Shown: one piece after another, positions 27,449-40,714 of the stretch
Layout: each line of letters begins with the position of its first letter
How positions within the stretch are numbered: position 1 is the stretch's first letter
NCBI RefSeq assembly: GCF_051020985.1
Contig: NW_027475133.1
Span: 5,890,001-5,954,000, forward strand
From: Nomia melanderi
Taxonomy: Eukaryota; Arthropoda; Insecta; Hymenoptera; Halictidae
DNA length: 64,000 bases
Direction of reading: 5' to 3'
Position numbers and translations under genes: made by a program
Notes under the pieces: generated by a model
What the model saw: only the letters and a program-made list of their open reading frames with translations
Told to the model about the DNA's origin: nothing
The model's database searches: none

Positions 27449-28709
27449 GGAGGCCCTGGCGCATGAATCTGTGCAGCGGGAACGACCTCGGATCACCAGG
27501 GTCCGAGAAAACCACCGTCTCATGGGGCCGGACACCCAGGGTCGGGGAAAAATCCAAAATATATCTGGTGATATCTCGGGTGCTATTACAGATAGCGCAA
27601 TAAATCAAAGTGCATTGTCTGTAGGAGGCCCAGGCGAATGAATCTGGGCAGCGGGAACGACCTCGGACCACCAGGGGCCGAGAAAACCACCGTCTCATGG
27701 GGCCGGACATTCAGGGTCAGGGGAAAATCTAATATATATCTGGTGATATCTCGGGCGCTATTAGAGATACCGCAATAAACCAAAGTGAATTATCTGCAGG
27801 AGGCACTGGCGCATGAATCTTTGCAGCGGGAACGACCTCGGATCACCAGGGTCCGAGAAAACCACCGTCTCATGGGGCCGGACACTCAGGGTCGGGGAAA
27901 AATCCAATATATATCTGGTGATATCTCGGGTGCTATTACAGATAGCGCAATAAACCAAAGTGAATTATCTGCAGGAGGCCCTGGCGCATGAATCTGTGCA
28001 GCTGGAACGACCTCGCACCACCAGGGGCCGAGAAAACCACCGTCTCATGGGGCCGGACACTCAGGGTCAGGGGAAAATCCTATATATATCTGGTGATATC
28101 TCTGGTGCTATTACAGATAGCGCAATAAACCAAAGTGCATTGTCTGTAGGAGGCCCAGGCGAATGAATCTGTGCAGCGGGAACGACCTCGGACCACCAGG
28201 GGCCGAGAAAATTACAGATATTCGGAATCCGTCACCCAAGGTCATGTAAAAATCCAGAATATATCTGGTGATATCTCGGGTGCTATTACAGATAGCCTAA
28301 TAACCCAAAGTGCATTGTCTGTAGGAGGCCCTGGCGCATGAATCTGGCCAGCGGGAACGACCTCGGACCACCATGGACCGAGAAAATCACCGTCTGATGG
28401 AGCCGGACACTCAGGGTCAGGGAAAAATCCAATATATACCTGGTGATATCTCGGGTGCTATTACAGATAGCGCAATAAATCAAAGTGCATTGTCTGTAGG
28501 AGGCCCAGGCGAATGAATCTGTGCAGCGGGAACGACCTCGGACCACCACGGGCCGAGAAAACCACCATCTCATGGGGCCGGACACTCAGGGTCAGGGAAA
28601 AATCAAATATATATCTGGTGATATCTCGGGTGCTATTACAGATTGCGCAATAAATCAAAGTGCATTGTCTGTAGGAGGCCCAGGCGAATGAATCTGGGCA
28701 GCGGGAACG
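27449..28709. repeat. Segmental duplicate, copy 2 (partner at about 22,900-24,160)
   Basis: This is the second copy of the block described at 22,900-24,160. It has scattered single-base differences, for example aatccagaat in place of aatccagcat in the B2 monomer near 28.26 kb. Confidence 0.7.
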
Positions 28710-31700
28710 ACATCGGACCAACAGGGGCCGAGAAAACCACAGACTCACGGGGCCGGACACTCAGGGTCAGGGGAAAATCCAATATATATCTGGTGATATC
28801 TCGGGTGCTATTAGAGACAGCGCAATAAACAAAAGTGAATTATCTGCAGGAGGCCCTGGCGCATGCATCTGTGCAGCGGGAACGACCTCGGACCACCAGG
28901 GGCCAAGAAAACCACCGTCTCATGGCGCCGGACACTCAGGGTCAGGGAAAAATCCAATATATATCTGGTGATATCTCGGGTGCTATTAGAGATAGAGCAC
29001 TAAATCAAAGTGCATTGTCTGTAGGAGGCCCAGGCGAATGAATCTGTGCAGCGGGAAGGACCTCGGTCCACCAGGGGCCGAGAAAATCACCGTCTCATGG
29101 AGCCGGAAACTCAGGGTCAGGGAAAAATCCAATATATATCTGGTGATATCTCGGGTGCTATTACAGATAGCGCAATAAACCAAAGTGCATTGTCTGTAGG
29201 AGGCCCTTGCGAATGAATCTTTGCCGCAGGAACGACCTCGGACCACCAGTGGCCGAGAAAATTACAGATATACGGAATCCGTCACCCAAGGTCATGTAAA
29301 AATCCAGCAAATATCTGGTGATATCTCGGGTGCTATTAGAGATAGCGCAATAAACCAAAGTGAATTATCTGCAGGAGGCCCTGGCGCATGGATCTGTGCA
29401 CCGGGAACGACCTCGGATCACCAGGGACCGAGAAAACCACCGTCTCATGGGGCCGGACACCCAGGGTCGGGGAAAAATCCAATATATATCTGGTGATATC
29501 TCGGGTGCTATTACAGATAGCGCAATAAATCAAAGTGCATTGTCTGTAGGAGGCCCAGGCGAATGAATCTGGGCAGCGGGAACGACCTCGGACCACCAGG
29601 GGCCGAGAAAACCACCGTCTCATGGGGCCGGACACTCAGGGTCAGGGGAAAATCTAATATATATCTGGTGATATCTCGGGTGCTATTAGAGATAGCGCAA
29701 TAAACCAAAGTGAATTATCTGCAGGAGGCCCTGGCGCATGAATCTGTGCAGCGGGAACGGCCTCGGATCACCAGGGTCCGAGAAAACCACCGTCTTATGG
29801 GGCCGCACACTCAGGGTCGGGGAAAAATCCAATATATATCTGGCGATATCTCGGGTGCTATTACAGATAGCGCAATAAATCAAAGTGCATTGTCTGTAGG
29901 AGGCCCAGGCGAATGAATCTGGCCAGCGGGAACGACCTCGGACCACCAGGGGCCAAGAAAACCACCGTCTCATGGCGCCGGACACTCAGGGTCAGGGAAA
30001 AATCAAATATATATCTGGTGAAATCACGGGTGCTATTAGAGATAGCGCAATAAACCAAAGTGAATTATTTGCAGGAGGCCCTGGCGCATGCATCTGTGCA
30101 GCGGGAACGACCTCGGACCACCAGGGGACGAGAAAATCACCGTCTCATGGGGCCGGACATTCAGGGTCAGAGGAAAATCCAATATATATCTGGTGATATC
30201 TCAGGTGCTATTAGTGATAGCGCAATAAACCAAAGTGAATTATCTGTAGGAGGCCCTGGCGCATGAATCTGTGCAGCGGGAACGACCTCGGACCACCGGG
30301 GGCCGAGAAGACCACCGTGTCATGGGGCCGGACACTCAGGGCCAGGGAAAAATCCAATATATATCTGGTGATATCTCGGGTGCTATTAGAGATGGCGCAA
30401 TAAACCAAAGTGAATTATCTGCAGGAGGCCCTGGCGCATGCATCTGTGCAGCGGGAACGACCTCGGACCACCAGGGGCCGAGAAAACCACCGTCTCATGG
30501 GGCCGGACACTCAGGCTCAGGGAAAAATCAAATATATATCTGGTGATATCTCAGGTGCTATTACAGATAGCGCAATAAATCAAAGTGCATTGTCTGTAGG
30601 AGGCCCTGGCGCATGTATCTGTTCAGCGGGAACGACCTCGGACCACCAGGGGCCGAGAAGACCACCGTCTCATGGGGCCGGACACTCAGGGTCAGGGGAA
30701 AATCCAATATATATCGGGTGATATCTCGCGTGCTATTAGAGATACCGCAATAAACCAAAGTGAATTATCTGCAGGAGGCCCTAGCGCATGAACCTGTGCA
30801 GCGGGAACGACCTCGGATCACCAGGGTCCGAGAAAACCACCGTCTCATGGGGCCGGACACTCAGGGTCAGGGAAAAATCTAACATATATCTGGTGATATC
30901 TCGGGTGCTATTAGAGATAGCGCAATAAACCAAAGTGAATTATCTGCAGGAGGCCCTGGCGCATGAATCTGTGAAGCGGGAACGACCTCGGATCACCAGG
31001 GTCCGAGAAACCCACCGTCTCATGGGGCCGGACACCGAGGGTCGGGGAAAAATCCAATATATATCTAGTGATATCTCGCGTGCTATTACAGATAGCGCAA
31101 TAAATCAAAGTGCATTGTCTGCAGGAGGCCCAGGCGAATGAATCTGGGCAGCGGGAACGACCTCGGACCACCAGGGGCCGAGAAAACCACCGTCTCATGG
31201 GGCCGGACATTCAGGGTCAGGGGAAAATCTAATATATATCTGGTGATATCTCGGGTGCTATTAGAGATACCGCAATAAACCAAAGTGAATTATCTGCAGG
31301 AGGCCCTAGCGCATGAATCTGTGCAGCGGGAACGACCTCGGTCCACCAGGGGCCGAGAAAACCACCGTCTCATGGGGCTGGACACTCAGGGTGAGGGAAA
31401 TATCCAATATATATCTGGTGATATCTCGGGTGCTGTTACAGATAGCGCAATAAATCAAAGTGCATTGTCTGTAGGAGGCCGTGGCGCATGAATCTGGGCA
31501 GCGGGAACGACCTCGGACCACCAGGGGCCGAGAAGACCACCGTCTCATGGGGCCGGCCACTCTGGGTCAGGGGAAAATCCAATATTGATCTGGTGATATC
31601 TCGGGTGCTATTAGAGATAGCGCAATAAACCAAAGTGAATTATCTGCAGGAGGCCCTGGCGCATGAATCTGTGCAGTGGGAACGACCTCGGACCACCAGG

Positions 31701-31949
31701 GTCCGAGAAAACCACCGTCTCATGGGGCCGGGCACTCAGGGTCAGGGAAAAATCTAACATATATCTGGTGATATCTCGGGTGCTATTAGAGGTAGCGCAA
31801 TAAACCAAAGTGAATTATCTGCAGGAGGCCCTGGCGCATGAATCTGTGCAGCGGGAACGACCTCGGATCACCAGGGTCCGAGAAAACCACCGTCTCATGG
31901 GGCCGGACACCCAGGGTCGGGGAAAAATCCAATATATATCTGGTGATAT

Positions 31950-32990
31950 CTCGGGTGCTATTACAGATAGCGCAATAAACCAAAGTGCATTGTCTGTAGG
32001 AGGCCCAGGCGAATGAATCTGTGCAGCGGGAACGATCTCGGACCACCAGGGGCCGAGAAAATTACAGATATTCGGAATCCGTCACCCAAGGTCATGTAAA
32101 AATCCAGCATATATCTGGTGATATCTCGGGTGCTATTACAGATAGCCTAATAACCCAAAGTGCATTGTCTGTAGGAGGCCCTGGCGCATGAATCTGGGCA
32201 GCGGGAACGACCTCGGACCACCAGGGACCGAGAAAATCACCGTCTCATGGAGCCGGACACCCAGGGTCAGGGAAAAATCCAATATATATCTGGTGATATC
32301 TCGGGTGCTATTACAGATAGCGCAATAAATCAATGTGCATTGTCTGTAGGAGGCCCAGGCGAATGAATCTGTGCAGCGGGAACGACCTCGGACCACCAGG
32401 GGCCGAGAAAACCACCGTCTCATGGGTCCGGACACTCAGGGTCAGGGGAAAATCCAATATATATCTGGTGATATCTCGGGTGCTATTACAGATACCGCAA
32501 TAAATCAAAGTGCATTGTCTGTAGGAGGCCCAGGCGAATGAATCTGGCCAGCAGGAACGACCTCCGACCACCAGTGGCCGAGAAAATTACAGATATTCGG
32601 AATCCGTCACCCAAGGTCATGTAAAAATCCAGCAAATATCTGGTGATATCTCGGGTGCTATTAGAGATAGCGCAATAAACCAAAGTGCATTGTCTGTAGG
32701 AGGCCCTGGCGCATGAATCCGGGCAGCGGGAACGACGTCGGGCCACCAGGGGCCGAGAAAACCACCGACTCACGGGGCCGGACACTCAGGGTCAGGGGAA
32801 AATCCAATATATATTTGGTGATATCTCGGGTGCTATTACAGATAGCGCAATAAACCAAAGTGCATTGTCTGTTGGAGGCCGAGGCGCATGAATCTGGCCA
32901 GCGGGAACGACCTCGGACCACCAGGGGCCGAGAAAACCATCGTCTCATGGGTCCGGACACTCAGGGTCAGGGGAAAATCCAATATATATC
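31950..32990. repeat. Segmental duplicate, copy 2 (partner at about 25,650-26,690)
   Basis: This is the second copy of the 6,300-bp-offset pair, with the same private variants in the same order. Confidence 0.7.
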
Positions 32991-35900
32991 TGGTGATATC
33001 TCGGGTGCTATTACAGATACCGCAATAAATCAAAGTGCATTGTCTGTAGGAGGCCCAGGCGAATGAATCTGGCCAGCAGGAACGACCTCCGACCACCAGG
33101 GGCCGAGAAAACCACCGTCTCATGGGGCCGGACACTCAGGGTCAGGGGAAAATCCAATATATATCTGGTGATATCTCGGGTGCTATTACAGATAGCCCAA
33201 CAAATCAAAGTGCATTGTCTGTAGGAGGCCCTGCCGCATGAATCTGTGCAGTGGGAACGACCTCGGACCACCAGGGGCCGGGAAAACCACAGTCTCATGG
33301 GGCCGGACACTCAGGGTCAGGGGAAAATTCAATATATATCTGGTGATATCTCGGGTGCTATTAGAGATAGCGCAATAAACCAAAGTGCATTGTCTGTAGG
33401 AGGCCCTGGCGCATGCATCTGTGCAGCGGGAACGACCTCGGACCACCAGGGGCCAAGAAAACCACTGTCTCATGGCGCCGGACACTCAGGGTCAGGGAAA
33501 AATGCAGCATAAATCTGGTGAAATCACGGGTGCTATTAGAGATAGCGCAATAAACCAAAGTGCATTGTCTGTAGGAGGCCCTGGCGAATGAATCTGGGCA
33601 GCGGGAACGACGTCGGACCACCAGGGGCCGAGAAAATCACCGTCTCATGGAGCCGGACACTCAGGGTCAGGGAAAAATCCAATATATATCTGGTGATATC
33701 TCGGGTGCTATTACAGATAGCGCAATAAATCAAAGTGCATTGTCTGTAGGAGGCCCAGGCGAATGAATCTGTGCAGCGGGAACGACCTCGGACCACCAGG
33801 GGCCGAGAAAATCACCATCTCATGGGGCCGGACACTCAGGGTCAGGGAAAAATCAAATATATATCTGGTGATATCTCGGGTGCTATTACAGATTGCGCAA
33901 TAAATCAAAGTGCATTGTCTGTAGGAGGCCCAGGCGAATGAATCTGGGCAGCGGGAACGACATCGGACCACCAGGGGCCGAGAAAATCACCGTCTCATGG
34001 GGCCGGACATTCAGGGTCAGGGGAAAATCCAATATATATCTCGTGATATCTCAGGTGCTATTAGAGATAGCGCAATAAACCAAAGTGAATTATCTGCAGG
34101 AGGCCCTGGCGCATGCATCTGTGCAGCGGGAACGACCTCGGACCACCAGGGGCCGAGAAAACCACCGTCTCATGGGGCCGGACACTCAGGGCCAGGGAAA
34201 AATCCAATATATATCTGGTGATATCTCGGGTGCTATTAGAGATGGCGCAATAAACCAAAGTGAATTATCTGCAGGAGGCCCTGGCGCATGCATCTGTGCA
34301 GCGGGAACGACCTCGGACCACCAGGGGCCGAGAAAACCACCGTCTCATGGGGCCGGACACTCAGGGTCAGGGGAAAATCCAATATATATCTGGTGATATC
34401 TCGGGTGCTATTACAGATAGCGCAATAAACCAAAGTGAATTATCTGCAGGAGGCCCTTGCGAATGAATCTGTACCGCAGGAACGACCTCGGACCACCAGT
34501 GGCCGAGAAAATTACAGATATTCGGAATCCGTCACCCAAGGTCATGTAAAAATCCAGCAAATATCTGGTGATATCTCGGGTGCTATTTGAGATAGCGCAA
34601 TAAATCAAAGTGCATTGTCTGTAGGAGGCCCTGGCGCATGAATACGGGCAGCGGGAAGGACCTCCGACCACCAGGAGCCGAGAAAACCACCGACTCACGG
34701 GGCCGGACACTCAGGGTCAGGGGAAAATCCAATATATATCTGGTGATATCTCGGGTGCTATTAGAGATAGCGCAATAAACCAAAGTGAATTATCTGCAGG
34801 AGGCCCTGGCGCATGAATCTGCGCAGCGGGAACGACCTCGGACCAGCAGGGGCCGAGAAAACCACCGTCTCATGGGTCCGGACACTCAGGGTCAGGGGAA
34901 AATCCAATATATATCTGGTGATATCTCGGGTGCTATTACAGATAGCGCAATAAATCAAAGTGCATTGTCTGTAGGAGGCCCAGGCGAATGAATCTGGCCA
35001 GCAGGAACGACCTCCGACCACCAGGGGCCGAGAAAACCACCGTCTCATGGGGCCGGGCACTCAGGGTCAGGGGAAAATCCAATATATATCTGGTGATATC
35101 TCGGGTGCTATTACAGATAGCGCAATAAATCAAAGTGCATTGTCTGTAGGAGGCACTGGCGAATGAATCTGTGCCGCAGGAACGACCTCGGACCACCAGT
35201 GGCCGAGAAAATTAAAGATATTCGGAATCCGTCACCCAAGGTCATGTAAAAATCCAGTATATATCTGGTGATATCTCGGGTGCTATTACAGATAGCGCAA
35301 TAAACCAAAGCGCATTGTCTGTAGGAGGCCCTGGCGCATGAATCTGGGCAGCGGGAACGGCGTCGGACCACCAGGGGACGAGAAAATCACCGTCTCATGG
35401 AGCCGGACACCCAGGGTCAGGGAAAAATCCAATATATATCTGGAGATATCTCGGGTGCTATTACAGATAGCGCAATAAACCAAAGTGCACTGTCTGTAGG
35501 AGGCCATGGCGCATGAATCTGGGCAGCGGGAACGACCTCGGACCACCAGGGGCCGAGAAAACCACCGTCTCATGGGTCCCGACACTCAGGGTCAGGGGAA
35601 AATCCAATATATATCTGGTGATATCTCGGGTGCTATTACAGATAGCGCAAGAAATCAAAGTGCATTGTCTGTAGGAGGCCCAGGCGAATGAATCTGTGCA
35701 GCGGGAACGACCTCGGACCACCAGGGGCCGAGAAAATTACAGATATTCGGAATCCGTCACCCAAGGTCATGTAAAAATCCAGCATATATCTGGTGATATC
35801 TCGGGTGCTATTACAGATAGCGCAATAAACCAAAGTGCATTGTCTGTAGGAGGCCCTGGCGAATGAATCTGGGCAGCGGGAACGACGTCGGACCACCAGG

Positions 35901-36164
35901 GGCCGAGAAAATCACCGTCTCATGGAGCCGGACACTCAGGGTCAGGGAAAAATCCAATATATATCTGGTGATATCTCGGGTGCTATTACAGATAGCGCAA
36001 TAAATCAAAGTGCATTGTCTGTAGGAGGCCCAGGCGAATGAATCTGTGCAGCGGGAACGACCTCGGACCACCAGGGGCCGAGAAAATCACCGTCTCATGG
36101 AGCCGGACACTCAGGGTCGGGGAAAAATCCAATATATATCTGGTGATATCTCGGGTGCTATTAC

Positions 36165-37565
36165 AGATAGCGCAATAAATCAAGGTGCATTGTCTGTAGG
36201 AGGCCCTGGCGCATGAATCTGGGCAGCGGGAACGACGTCGGACCACCAGGGGCCGAGAAAATCACCGTCTCATGGAGCCGGACACTCAGGGTCAGGGAAG
36301 AATCCAATATATATCTGGTGATATCTCGGGTGCTATTACAGATAGCGCAATAAACAAAAGTGCATTGTCTGTAGGAGGCCCTTGCGAATGAATCTGTGCC
36401 GCAGGAACGACCTCGGACCACCAGTGGCCGAGAAAATTACAGATATTCGGAATCCGTCACCCAAGGTCATGTAAAAATCCAGCAAATATCTGGTTATATC
36501 TCGGGTGCTATTACAGATAGGGCAATAAATCAAAGTGCATTGTCTATTGGAGGCCCTGGGGCATGAATCTGGCCAGCGGGAACGTCCTCGGACCACCAGG
36601 GACCGAGAAAACCACCGTCTCAGGGGGCCGGACACTCAGGGTCAGGGGAAAAGCCAATATATATCTGGTGATATCTAGGGTGCTATTAGGGATAGAGAAA
36701 TAAATCAAAGTGCATTGTCTGTAGGAGGCCCTGGCGCATGAATCTGGGCAGCGGGAACGACCTCGGACCACCAGGGGACGAGAAAACCACCGACTCACGG
36801 GGCCGGACACTCAGGGTCAAGGGAAAATCCAATATATATCTGGTTATATCTCCGGTGCTATTACAGATAGCGCAATCAACCAAAGTGCATTGTCTGTAGG
36901 AGGCACTGGCGAATGTATCTGTGCCGCAGGAACTACCTCGGACCAACAGTGGCCGAGAAAATTACAGATATTCGGAATCCGTCACGCAAGGTCATGTAAA
37001 AATCCAGCATATATCTGGTGATATCTCGGGTGCTATTACAGATAGCGCAATAAACCAAAGTGCATTGTCTGTAGGAGGCCCTGGCGCATGAATCTGGGCA
37101 GCGGGAACGACGTCGGACCACCAGGGGCCGAGGAAATCACCGTCTCATGGAGCCGGACACTCAGGGTCAGGGAAGAATCCAATATATATCTGGTGATATC
37201 TCGGGTGCTATTACAGATAGCGCAATAAACAAAAGTGCATTGTCTGTAGGAGGCCCTTGCGAATGAATCTGTGCCGCAGGAACGACCTCGGACCACCAGT
37301 GGCCGAGAAAATTACAGATATTCGGAATCCGTCACCCAAGGTCATGTAAAAATCCAGCAAATATCTGGTTATATCTCGGGTGCTATTACAGATAGGGCAA
37401 TAAATCAAAGTGCATTGTCTATTGGAGGCCCTGGGGCATGAATCTGGCCAGCGGGAACGACCTCGGACCACCAGGGACCGAGAAAACCACCGTCTCAGGG
37501 GGCCGGACACTCAGGGTCAGGGGAAAAGCCAATATATATCTGGTGATATCTCGGGTGCTATTAGG
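36165..37565. repeat. Three-monomer block repeated at 875-bp spacing
   Basis: About 36,165-36,690 recurs at about 37,040-37,565. Shared private changes are gggaagaatccaat, cttgcgaatgaatctgtgcc, tctggttatatctcggg, tctattggaggccctggggc and gggatagagaaat. The intervening two monomers are not part of the repeated block. Confidence 0.72.
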
Positions 37566-39019
37566 GATAGAGAAATAAATCAAAGTGCATTGTCTGCAGG
37601 AGGCCCTGGCGCATGAATCTGTGCAGCGTGATCGACTTCTGACCACCTGGGTCCGAGAAAATCACCGTCTCATGGGGTCGGACTGTCAGGGTCGGGGAAA
37701 AATCCAATATATATCTGGTGATATCTCGGGTGCTATTAGAGATAGCGCAATAAATCAAAGTGCATTGTCTGTAGGAGGCACTGGCGTATGAATCTGTGCA
37801 GCAGGAACTACCTCGGACCACCAGGGGCCGAGAAAATCACAGATATTCGGAATCCGTCACCCAAGATCATGTAAAAATCCAGCATATATCTTTTGATATC
37901 TCGGGTGCTATTACAGATCGCGCAATAAACCAAAGTGAATTGCCTGCGGGAAGCCTTGGCGCATGAATCTGTTCAGCCGGATCGACCTCGGACCACGAGG
38001 GTCCGAGAAAACCATCGCCACATGGGGCCGGACTGTCAGGGTCAAGGAAAAATTCAATATATATCTGGTAATATCTCGGGTGCTATTACAGATAGCGCAA
38101 TAAATCAAAGTGCATTGTCTGAAGGAGTCCCTGGCGCATGAATCTGTGCAGCGGGATCGACCTCGGACCACCAGGGGCCGAGAAAATCACCGTCTCATGG
38201 GGCCGGACTGTCAGGGTCAGGGAAAAATCCAATATATATCTGGTGATATCTCGGGTGCTATTAGTAATAGCGCAATAAATCAAAGTGAATTATCTGCATG
38301 GTGCCCTTGCGCATGAATCTGTGCAGCGGGAACGACCTCGGACCAGCAGAGGCCGAGAAAACTACCGTCTCATGGGGCCGGACACTCAGGGTCAGGGAAA
38401 AATCCAATATACATCTGGTGATATCTCGGGTGCTATTAGAGATAGCGCAATAAATCAAAGTGCATTGTCTGTAGGAGGCACTGGCGAATGAATCTGTGCA
38501 GCAGGAACTACCTTGGACCACCAGGGGTGGAGAAAATTACAGATATTCGGAATACGTCACCCAAGGTCATGTAAAAATCCAGCATATATCTTTTGATATC
38601 TCGGGTGCTATTACAGATCGCGCAGTAAACCAAAGTGAATTGCCTGCAGGAAGCCTTGGCGCATGAATCTGTTCAGCCGGATCGACCTCGGACCACGAGG
38701 GACCGAGAAAACCATCGACACATGGGGCCGGACTGTCAGGGTCAAGGAAAAATCCAATATATATCTGGTGATATCTCGGGTGCTATTAGAGATAGCGAAA
38801 TAAATCAAAGTGCATTGTCTGCAGGAGGCCCTGGCGCATGAATCTGTGCTGCGGGAACGACCTCGGACCAGGAGTGGCCGAGAAAACTACCGTCTCATGG
38901 GGCCGGACACTCAGGGTCAGGGAAAAATCCAATATATATCTGGTACTATCTCGGGTGCTATTACAGATAGCCCAATAAATCAAAGTGCATTGTCTGTAGG
39001 AGACCCTGTCGCATGAATC

Positions 39020-40075
39020 TGTGCAGCGGGATCGACCTCGGACCACCAGGGGCGAGAAAACTACCGTCTCATGTGGCCGGACACTCATTGTCAGGGGAAA
39101 ATCCAATATATGTATGGTGATATCTCGGGTGCTATTACAGATAGCGCAATAAATCAAAGTGCATTGTCTGTAGGAGGCACTGGCGACTGAATCTGTGCAG
39201 CAGGAACTACCTCGGACCACCAGGGGCCGAGAAAATTACAGATATTCGGAAACCGTCACCCAAGATCATGTAAAAATCCAGCATATATCTTTTGATATCT
39301 CGGGTGCTATTACAGATCGCGCAATAAACCAAAGTGAATTGCCTGCAGGAAGCCTTGGCGCATGAATCTGTTCAGCCGGATCGACCTCGGACCAGGAGGG
39401 ACCGAGAAAACCATAGCCACATGGGGCCGGACTGTCAGGGTCAAGGAAAAATGCAATATATATCAGGTAATATCTCGGGTGCTATTAGAGATAGCGCAAT
39501 AAATCAAAGTGCGTTGTCTGTAGGAGGCCCTGGCGCATGGATCTGTGCAGCGGGATCGACCTCGGACCAACAGGGGCCGAGAAAACCACCGTCTCATGGG
39601 GTCGGACACTCAGGGTCAGGGAAAAATCGAATATATATCTGGTGATATCTCGGGTGCTATTAGGGATAGGGAAATAAATCAACGTGCATTGTCTGCAGGA
39701 GGCCCTGGCGCATGAATCTGTGCAGCGGGAACGACCTCGGACCACCAGGGGCCGAGAAAACCACCGTCTCATGGGGTCGGAGACTCAGGGTCAGGGAAAA
39801 ATCCAATATATATCTGGTGATATCTCGGGTGCTATTAGAGATAGCGGAATAAATCAAAGTGAATTATCTGCATGGGGCCCTAGCGCATGAATCTCTGCAG
39901 CGGGGTCTACCTCGGACCACGAGGGACCGAGAAGACCATCGACACATGGGGCCGGACTGTCAGGGTCAAGGAAAAATCCAATATATATCTGGTGATATCT
40001 CGGATGCTATTAAAGATAGCGCAATAAATCAAAGTGCATTGTCTGCAGGAGGCCCTGGCGCATGAATCTGTGCAG
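39020..40075. repeat. Segmental duplicate, copy 1 (partner at about 45,888-46,943)
   Basis: About six monomers recur 6,868 bp downstream. After subtracting the 1,270 bp contributed by the transposon and its TA, the satellite offset is 5,598 bp (32 monomers minus two bases). Shared private changes include ggggcgagaaaactaccg with ctcatgtggcc, tgtatggtgatatc, cttttgatatctcgg and ctgcatggggccctagcg. Confidence 0.75.
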
Positions 40076-40714
40076 CGGGATCGACCTCGGACCACCAGGG
40101 GCCGAGAATATCACCGTCCCATGGGGCCGGACTGTTAGGGTCAGGGGAAAATCCAATATATATCTGGTGATATCTCGGGTGCTATTAGAGATAGCGCAAT
40201 AAACCAATGTGCATTGTCTGTAGGAGGCCCTGGCGCATGAATCTGTGCAGCGGGAACGACCTCGGACCACCAGGGGCCGAGAAAACTACCGTCTCATGGG
40301 GCCGGCCACTCAGGGTCAGGGGAAAATCCAATATATATCTGGTGATATCTCGGGTGCTATTACTGATAGTGCAATAAATCAAAGTGCATTGTCTGTAGGA
40401 GGCCCTGGAGCGTGAATCTGTACAGCGGGATCGACCTAGGACCACCAGGGGACGAGAAAACCACCGTCTCATGGGGGCGGACACTCAGGGTCAGGGAACA
40501 ATCCAATATATATCTGGTGATATTTCGGGTGCTATTACAGATAGCGCAATAAATCAAAGTGCATTGTCTGTAGGAGGCACTGGCGAATGAATCTGTGCAG
40601 CGGGAGCGACCTCGGACCACCAGGGGCCGAGAAAACGACCGTCTCATGGGGTCGGACACTCAGGGTCAGGGAACAATCCAATATATATCTGGTGATATTT
40701 CGGGTGCTATTACA

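Larger units (their letters stand above)
17061..37560. repeat. Satellite region III: 'cccaggcgaatg' subfamily with D and B2 monomers
   Basis: Many copies have ggcccaggcgaatgaatctg in place of ggccctggcgcatgaatctg, often followed by ggccagc or gggcagc. D-marker monomers (accaccgggggccgagaag, then gtgtcatgg and gagatggcgc) start at 18,043, 21,018, 21,893, 22,768, 24,343, 27,142 and 30,292. From 23.66 kb onward a second altered block, B2, appears (attacagatattcggaatcc and aaaatccagca), near 23.67, 25.77, 26.30, 28.22, 29.27, 32.07, 32.59, 34.52, 35.22, 35.74, 36.44, 36.97 and 37.32 kb. No gene is present. Confidence 0.82.
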
